DNA of 64,000 nucleotides from Oreocharis arfaki (Eukaryota > Chordata > Aves > Passeriformes > Paramythiidae): the NCBI GenBank assembly GCA_013398015.1, contig VZRR01012420.1:954942-1018941 (forward strand). The letters are read 5' to 3'. Below are positions 51,501-60,500 of the stretch, piece by piece. Each line of letters begins with the position of its first letter. Position 1 is the first letter of the stretch. The notes beneath the pieces were generated by a model. It did no database searches and was not told where the DNA came from. It was given only the letters and a program-made list of their open reading frames with translations. The position numbers and the translations under genes were made by a program.

Positions 51501-54500
51501 TCCCCGGGAGAAAAGATCCCTAAGAGGTCCTCCTAGGTTGTGGTGAGAGGCCTCTCCCAGGACGCTTTGTTTCAGGATGCTGATGCACCCCAGTTCTGCC
51601 TTCTTGGTCAGCTCATTGGCCTCCCCGCTCCCTCACCACTCCCTCAGAGCTTCCCCACTGGGTCCTGTACCCTAACCCCGCCTGTGTACTGCCCCTCTGC
51701 CCTCAGCTCATTGCTCCCTGGTGCTTTCCCCTCCCCCATTTACAAGCCGAGACACTGCATTGTTCAGGGTCTTTTGTCCTTGACCCTTTCATGGTGTGGA
51801 TGGAATAAACCTTCCATGGATTATCATACAAAGACCCTTCCTGACTCTTTGCCATCGATCCATTGTTAAGCCAGCCAACAGCTGACAACAATTCATGACA
51901 ACACAGAGTAACTGCCACAAATTCAGGGCTCTACAGTTACGCAAAAAGTCTTTGCTTTTGCAAGGTAAATACTTCACTAGGAAGTGTAAACATCAAGCAT
52001 GAGCTATCTCACGAAGGACAAGCTGAAAAATCCCTCATGTGCTACCATTATTTGCCAAGGCTGTTGCCTTAGGGCTTGGTTCCTTTGCCATCCCCCTTGC
52101 TGATGGAAACATCTGATGGAGTGATGAACTGACTTACTGTATTTCACAGAGCTTCTCAAAGTTCAGGTTTTGAACTACAGGCAAGAAAGCAAGACTGGCT
52201 TTTTTGGGTCCTTTACAGCCACCTCAAAATCGTTCCATTCCTGTCATACTTGTGAGCAGCTCTTCTAAAAGAAGGAAGCTGAAGGTCCCCAGCTAAGTAG
52301 AAATGAAGGTTAATTTGGTGTTGCACTGTTTTATGTTAACACCACAAGCTTACTTGAGCCACAGAGAGGGAAAGTCATCGGCAGCACTACATTCAGAGGG
52401 GATCTGAATTAGGCAGGGGCAATGGCCCTGCAGTCACTGCTTGACTTGTGTAACAGACTGACTGCATTGGATTTTTTCTTCCCCTTAAGGACTGACTATT
52501 CAATTATTTTAGAGGAACTGAGTGATTTTAGTCATGTGGAAATGAGTATTTTTCATATTGTCAATGGTTTCTCTTTTTTAAAAACAACTACTATGAGCTA
52601 TTGCATGAGATACGTTAGAAAATTTCAGCCTTTACATCTAGGGTGACACTTTGTGGCACTTATTTAGAAAGATACTTAAAAATTAGACATAAATTTTAAG
52701 TGGTGGGGAATTAACCATTACATCCTCTCCCAAGATTTTCTGCCTGCTTTACTAGATCCCCCAGGTCTTTCTTTTCCAGACTGAAACTTACCAATTTATG
52801 TTTTCAGTTTGGGTTTCTTTTTTTTTTTTTTTTTGAAGACATGAACGAAAAAAGATTTCTTTTATCAATATGACTCAAAGTTTGTTTTTACCTAAGAGCA
52901 ATGTTGCCATCCTGTGCTGTGTACAGCACTAGCAGCTGAGTCCTACTACTGGAACAAGCAAAATTTCTAGGTTAGGACAAAGCTTCAAATTACCAGCTGT
53001 GGTTCTTTCAAAAGAGAGCCTTGTCTGTATTCCACTGTAACACAAAAAGTCTGGGTGCACCAGCGGTTTTGGAACACATTTCCCCAGACTCTCTTCCCAT
53101 AGCTTCCCTGACTCACCGAGTGACCTTGGGCAAGTCTCATCATCCTCATATGCCTCCATTCCCCACAGGCCAAACATTCAGAGGGGTCCTTGCTCTCAGG
53201 AAGGAAATTCAAAACGAATTCACAAAAGCAAAAAGAAACTTTTTGGATTAACACCTCTGACACTTGATTTTTTCCTGCTATACCTATTCCACAAGCTAAA
53301 CTTTCTACTTCTACATTAGAAGATATTTATTTTATCCCTTTGTGTGGGATAGAGTCAAATCAGGAGCATACATTTTATACACATATGAGGCACACTGGGC
53401 ACTTTCCAGCCCATGCGAGGCAAGGAAGAGTGAGCACTCACGATGCAAACATCCACAGATCATACATTCCTACCTAACCCAATTATTCATTGCCCCAAAT
53501 CTCACAGAAGTGACCCTTGCCACCTCTCACATGGGGTTGTTCTTTGCGTTGGGTTGGGGTTTAAGTTGTTTTTTTTTTCTTTCTCAGTCCTGGACAAAGC
53601 ATTCATAATCTCAGATCAGATTTAATGCTGAGACTCCCAGTTTTTTTCATTTCTTTTTTTCTGCCCAGCTGACCTCAGATGCAGAGAGATGCAGAAACAT
53701 TAATGCTTATTTTAACAACAGAGCAAAACTCTTTAACCTAGAGCTGTGCATGACACCACTGTGGACACTGACAGCCAGCAGTGAGCTGCTAAAGCGATTT
53801 TGGATATTAGTTGTTTCTTCCCTTCTCCTGGAAGCAGATCCAGCAACGCCCACAGCCACGCACACCCACTTCATTCCATGAGCAAAACACAACTTTCCAT
53901 AGCTAATCTAAACTTGTCTCATACAGAAACTGCTCTCATGAGGCAGAGCTACAGACAGGCCCTGTGCTACTGGCAATGCACAGCGCACCTGATGGGCTGG
54001 AAGACACTTCTGGTTTATATTTAGGTTAAGCTCTGACCTTCCAACCCACATTTTGGCAAAGGCTTTCATTGGATAATTACAGCCCTCTGAATCCAGCCAT
54101 CTCTGTAACTCTTACTGCAAAATTATAGATGTCCCATACAGAAAGCCTCTCTCTTCCAGATGTTCTTGTTTGGGTAGGCAAGGTTTAAGACTGGATTTGC
54201 AAAAAGATTCATGCTGGCCTTACTTTGTTCCCTCTCCAGTCACAAGATCACAAGACTGGAATAGATTTCCTGGAGACACAGAGTTCAGCCTCCCACTTTC
54301 ACGGGCAACGAGATTATAAAATCCTTGTCATAAAGTCAACAAAAGCTTCATCACTGACTTCAGTGGAAGAAAAGAGGCATCAGTTCTGAGTTTGCTGCAA
54401 AATTTAACACTTGATATATGGAAACAGAGATACAGGAGTGCAGTAAAATAACAAGTTAAATTTAGAAGAAAACTTGTGAAGTTGAGGAGGTCCATGTGAG

Positions 54501-57500
54501 GTTAAGGAGGTACATAAATCAGACCTCTGGGTTCAGTATGCCTGATTTATGCTTGAAAAACAAATTCTGATCTTAATTCTAAAATCTGTGAGCCATATTA
54601 GCAGCCCTGACTCAAGCCCAAAACATGCTTAGAGACGGAACTTGGTGCTTTATATTCCCAGTGTTCAGAGGGTTTTTTTTTCAACAAAGAGTGCTAACCT
54701 TTCTGTACACCAACAGTCTTCAAAGCCATGAAATCATCAGCTCACAGTGACCCTGCAGAAAATATACTCTCCCTAAAATATAACTACTTCTCATTTTTGT
54801 GGGTCCATTGAGATTTGTATAACTCAAAATCAGTATTTTCTTCAAACTGCTGCATAATAACTGTAATCACACCTCAGACAAGTCTCAAAAATAACAATTT
54901 TGTATTTATGGCCTTTAGCAGGGAGCAATCTCAGTATGTTCCTGTTAAATGCAAGCTTTCTGCCTCCTTTAGGGGTGTCAATTATAGGAAATTATATAGT
55001 AAGGGGATATTAAAAATGTACTAGATATTTATCCAGGTTTAAAATAAGCTGTTTTCAGAAGGCTAAAATCCTCATATTTACAAACAATAAAAATCAAACT
55101 TATGACCAAAGATAGAGTAATTCCATGCCAGAGATCCATTTTGCTATGTGGGAGCATGGTAAATCAATTCCCAAAAATGGATAAAAAAAGGCTGTCTGTT
55201 TCACACTAAGTATGTCTCTGACAAATACTCAACATTGTGGGAAAACAGCAAGATAAATGATACTATTAATCACCAAAGTCAGCTACATCAGCACTTGTAC
55301 TACCATCAGCATCTCTCTTGAGAATGGAAATACCCCATGTGCAGACAAAGCCCTATGGGAAATTTGTTCCCGTGTTGGAATATCCTGTAGCCACTGCTCT
55401 GCTCAGTCCTGCTTCAGGGGAATGACTATAAATCATTAGGGGATCACAGGAGGCAGGAACAGGAAGGGCCTAACAGATCATTACATCCACATGCCTCGGT
55501 GATTTCTCAATTAATTACTCCATTTGCATGGAGTGGGAACAGAGCCCACATGATCTGTATGCAATCCACAGTGCCATGCAGGGAACACCCTTTAAGGGCC
55601 ACTCTCTTCTAACAGTTGCCAAATCTAAGACAGATAGATGTGTCCTAGTTAGAACTGAAGATGCAAATGCTTATTAAAATTTGGATAATTACTGTATACA
55701 ATTCATAAATCTCATAACAAAGTTAAAAGGCATCAGGATCACCCCTCCCTCATTCACAGGAGTATTTTCAGGCTCTTCAGTCTGCTTTAAGCATAAGTAT
55801 TCCTTCTGTAAATTCAGGTAATCGTTTTGCTTCTTTCAGACTAATTTGTAAACACATAAAAATTACCCTAACTCAAAACCTCAAATAGCATAAACGATTT
55901 GAATAACAGCAATGCATATTTGGAAAATACCAATACAAAATATATAATTAAAAAACTTATTTTCTTATCTCCCCTAGCTTACAGCTGGCTGCAGGAAGTT
56001 CCATCTCAAACCTAATTATGAGACCTATCTGTTTTCTCTTTATAAAACATTCCACCATGTTCACACAACTGAGCAGAGTTGTTATTTAAATACCAGCCTA
56101 AGTAAACCAAGACTGCAGGATGACATATGAGCATTTTCAGCATGGGCAGTCTTAAAATAACATATGTTCTTCCATTGTTAAAGGTCACAGATCGTACCTG
56201 AAACTCACTACAGATGGTTCCATACTCAGTGTCATCACAGCACGTGAACATCTTCAGAGGAAAAAAATGCTCCAAATGCAACAAGCTGGACTTTCCCAGT
56301 CAGTTCAGGCTGTCAATTTTTCAAGCACCATTTCTCAGATCACAGAAACTACGTGGAAATCACAACGGACCTGCAGGAGCATGTTCTGCTCCATGCAATA
56401 GATGTATAGAAGTAAATGGAAGTATTCATCCAGTTAAAGATGAAAATCACACATTCAGTTAAACACACTACAGCCTGGTGATGAGACAAGTGGAAGACTT
56501 TGGCCTTGTATCAGAACAGCTTTTACAAGCAGGCAAAACATGCTGAAGCAACAACAAATCAACAAGAATTCAGGTAGAAGACATTGTGCAGTTCACCTCC
56601 CTCCTGATAGAGAGTAGTGGCCTGTAGGCACTACAGAGCACTGAATTCCCCTTTTTTACAGGCCAGTGGGGTATCTCTTGAGTGTTAGAAACACATAGCA
56701 GTGTGTTTGGGAATAATTTGGAAAATTATTGTGTTTGGGCAATAATTTGGGAAAAGCCCACTGGAGCCCCAGGCTTTTGAGAGAAATCACAAGGCTGCTT
56801 TGTGCTGCCGGATGAACAATCTGGTACAAGGCAAAGAACAAGAAGAACCTCAGCCCTCCCCTCTTGCTGTGTCTCTCCCAAGATTAGCCTCACATAGGGA
56901 AGGGTCTTTTTTTGCATCTCCTTGGTGGTTGCAGCCTCCTCTATGACAAGGCATGAAAATAATTAATTTTTGAAAATTATTTTTGTCACTGCAGATTCAA
57001 AGGTCTAGACATTTTATGATGATTACTGCTGATGAACTTCTTCAAAAGCCCAGACCAGGGAACAGAAGGAAAACAAATACCTCTCCCATAATCTTCAAAG
57101 TTATTTGAGAGTGGCCTCAGAATGACATTAACCAGCTCCCTCTGCATTCCTGGATTTGTATGTCCAGCTTGGTCCCTGACCTGATCCTACTTCTCTAAGG
57201 CTAAATTTTCCTCGGTTCAGTCTTCCCCCTCGTCTGAAGATCCTGAAGGCTGGACTTGCCAGGAAAAAATGAGGTGAAGAAGGCACCTTGTCCTTTTCCA
57301 GTTCCTTTGTCATTGTCCTGCCCCATTCAGCAGCAGACCCACGTTTTCCCCACCCTTCCTTTTGCTATCCATGTACTTGTAGAAAGGCTTCTTGTTGAGA
57401 CCCTTCTGTTGTTTTATGATCCTACAATGCCTCTACCCTCTCTGTTGAGAACAATGAGTAAAACAGGCAAAACATCTACTTCCCACCAGGCTGAAAATAA

Positions 57501-60500
57501 GTCTGCTCATCTGGGTTTCTTCACAGCACACCAGGGCTGCAAACACCACAGATTTTGAATGGAGCAGCATCCTGACTGCAAATGGGAGGAGACAAAGTGC
57601 TGGGCACTTTGTCCTGAGCACTGCAAACTGGCTACGTAGGAAATGAGGCAGTCACTGCATTAGCTGTCAGTGAAATGTAGGCCTTTATAGGGCTTCAGGT
57701 AACTCAGGCTCTAGATTGGACATAACATCAACTTCACAATTTCATACTTCTGGCAAAGTATGCAAATGTAAGTATTTTTCTGATCTTCCGACGGAAAGAT
57801 TTTTATTTTTACATGTATAGATACACGCGTACATATCTACTCCTGGCAGTGCCCTTTAAATAGTGACATTTTCTCACACTCACCATCTGGCTACCACAGA
57901 ACAGCCACAGTAATTTTTTATCCCCGTGTAGAAGCATTACCACAATGTACAAAACTCAGCAAATGCTAGCTTTTCTGTGATGCCCAACTCTAAAACAATT
58001 AATTTTCTACAGCACATATTAATATAGCATACAATCATTGAGTGTTTGGAAGCAATGTTTTTGAAAATTTTCAAGAACCTCTGACAACACAGCCCAGATA
58101 ACAATCTGACCTAAATAACCAGGCTGGAACTTTTACTATTGAAATGAGGCAGAACATAAAAAGGACAGAGCGTGTCCAGTTGCATTTTGAATGTGCTGCT
58201 CCACCCACTGGTGTCAGAGCCCCAAAGTGTCCAGGAAACCGGTGCTAATTTGACTTCCAGCCTAGATGTGCTTTTTGCAATTCAGTGACTTCTGATTGCT
58301 ATCGGTTCCCAGGACAACCACTCTAATCCAGAATCCTGCATCCTTGTGGGAGGCTCAGCTTGCTGGGGTTGCTTAACCAGACCTCTGCAAACCAGAGACA
58401 TCCCTAGTTGCTCTGCCTTTGGAAAGATGACCTGGAAAAGGGTGTGACAGATCAGGGTTGTTTCTAAAGGTGAGCACCTCACTTGCTGGGGCTACTGTTC
58501 TGGGAAGACTTTAGAGTTGAAAGCAAACAACAGAAAGACCTAATTTCCTGATTCTCTTAAGCACTGCTTAGGTCACTGTTTTCCTAGATGTAAGTGAGCA
58601 AGAAAAATGTAAAAGGAAAATGACAAAATTACTACCAAGCTTCAATCTGGGAGGAAGAAAGCTTTAGTGAAATTGTTTTCCACATCCCGTGGGAAAAACA
58701 GTGTGCAAAGGAATTGAATTGCCCAACCTGCACACTAGGCCTACCCTACCAGCTCCTCAAAGTGTTTCACACAAAATTTATTTCTGCTTACCGACAAAGA
58801 TAGGAGTTTTGCTTCTATTACATTAAAATCATCATTTAAAAAGTACAATTTCTACTAAAAAAAGTAGGCCAAACATGATCATGACTGGTGGTTATGGATA
58901 AGATGATAAAACAGATCATAGTTTAATTCTGAACTCAATATTGAAAATCTTTGCAAATATCAAGTCTCCTGCGTGCTCAGCTGCATACGGTTTAAAGAAA
59001 GACAGATACAAACAGATTAAATATTTGTTCAGATCAAACAGAAAATCAAGGGCAGAGATGGAAGTGACTTCTTCATTTCAGTATAACTGCAGGGTTAAAT
59101 TGAGTTTTCTGATAACCAGTCCACCCTCTTCCTTTCCGTTACACACAGCATTTCACAGCTATGCCATGTATTTCTGGAAAGGACACATCAGGGCAGCGTG
59201 TAGCTGCTGACAATTTGCATATATTTTTAGGGGGCTATAGACACAAAGCCCTGAAAGACAGCAGTTGAGTTTCATTTACTAAGAGGATCCACCCACTTTT
59301 AAAACAACACATGCGAGTACCATAAGATTCATTGTATCTGGAAAGTGATATGATGTCCGCACTTACAAATAACTTTCTTCATCAATCCTGCCAAATATTT
59401 TGTCTCACTGATCTCATGTGGCACTGAGTGTGAGAAATTAGGTCAGCATCATGGATATGACAGTTCTTTCATTTAAACTATACTCAGTTAATGAAAATGA
59501 ATAAACACCTCAATGAGGAACCTCATGGGGAGCACAAACATTTCATTGTAGTATGATCTTTCAGCAATACATACAAAACAGAGGATGGGGGATTTTTAGT
59601 ACAGTTTTTTGGGGGGATGTTGGGTTTTTTGTTTGGTTTTTTTTTGCTTAATACATAAATACACTTACCACTTTCTGGCCTGAGAGGTAAACTAACAGGT
59701 GGACACAGGTTAGGAATGGTGTTCTTCAAGTCAGCTAAAAGCAGAAAAAAACCAACACATCTGAAAACAATTATACTTGAAGGTTTAAAATTCAGTTGAT
59801 ACTCTATATTTCCAGCATTACTTCTGGGCTCTGGATGTTGTATCTTCTCCACACCAAGGGTAAGGATGAAGGGGCTGCTTTGCTATCTAAACCTTTTGAA
59901 CTCATGCAGGGAACCAGACTTCCTTAAATATCTGTATTTATAAACATTCCTACAAACACTTTTTGACATGCAGTTATCAACAACTCCTTTCAGTAGTTCT
60001 GTGGTTTTTTCTATGTCTCTCTTTGTATTTGGGGTTCTGCATTAGGAGAGACATGAGATTCCCTGCTTCCAGCAAACTGGAATTTCTCAAAAACACGAAT
60101 TAGAAACAAGGCCTTTTTCAGCACAACGCTTTCCAAATTAAAGTTCAAATAAGAATTCATCATATACAAAACTTCATATTCATTTCCATACACAAAACTT
60201 CTCATTTGCTAATACTTCCCATTAATACTTTGTAATCAAAAATAATAAAAATGAAGTTTCCCCTGTGCCTTCATATTTTGTAAAACACTTTGGCTAGTCA
60301 AATAATTTATAAATTTTCCACTAAGACTCAATAAATGACAATCCCTACAGAAGCTGAAGACAGATCAGATTTTCTGTTAACTTCTTCCACTTTTTATTTC
60401 CCATGCGTGTAACCAATAGATGTTTCTAAAAAGTCAGACGTTTTCCCGTTCACAGCAGTGAAGAATTGGGGCTATCCAAAACTCTTTCCAATGCTACTCT

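Larger units (their letters stand above)
49405..59668 (-). other. TG: TG intron with LTR elements and assembly gap
   Basis: A 10.3-kb intron with an AT-rich purine-pyrimidine tract (49915-50030), an LTR-like element interrupted by the N gap, a solo LTR with target duplications, and 7.7 kb of sequence to its upstream end in which only decayed CR1-like traces near 54245 and 55440 were suspected. Confidence 0.7.

Noticed and set aside
54245..54330. Possible CR1 trace
   Set aside because: Only scattered similarity (GGAGACACAGAGTTCAGCCT and AGATTATAAAATCC); too decayed to call.
55440..55500. Possible CR1 trace
   Set aside because: A GATCACAGGAGGCAGGAA-like start without the following CR1 blocks.
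55518..55533. Palindrome CTCCATTTGCATGGAG containing an octamer-like ATTTGCAT
   Set aside because: Single short motif with no cluster of other sites; expected by chance in a window of this size.
56012..56284. Minus-strand frame with several cysteines, considered as a missing TG exon
   Set aside because: The flanking TG exons (59669-59734 and 49270-49404) already join in phase and match adjacent mammalian residues, leaving no room for an extra exon.
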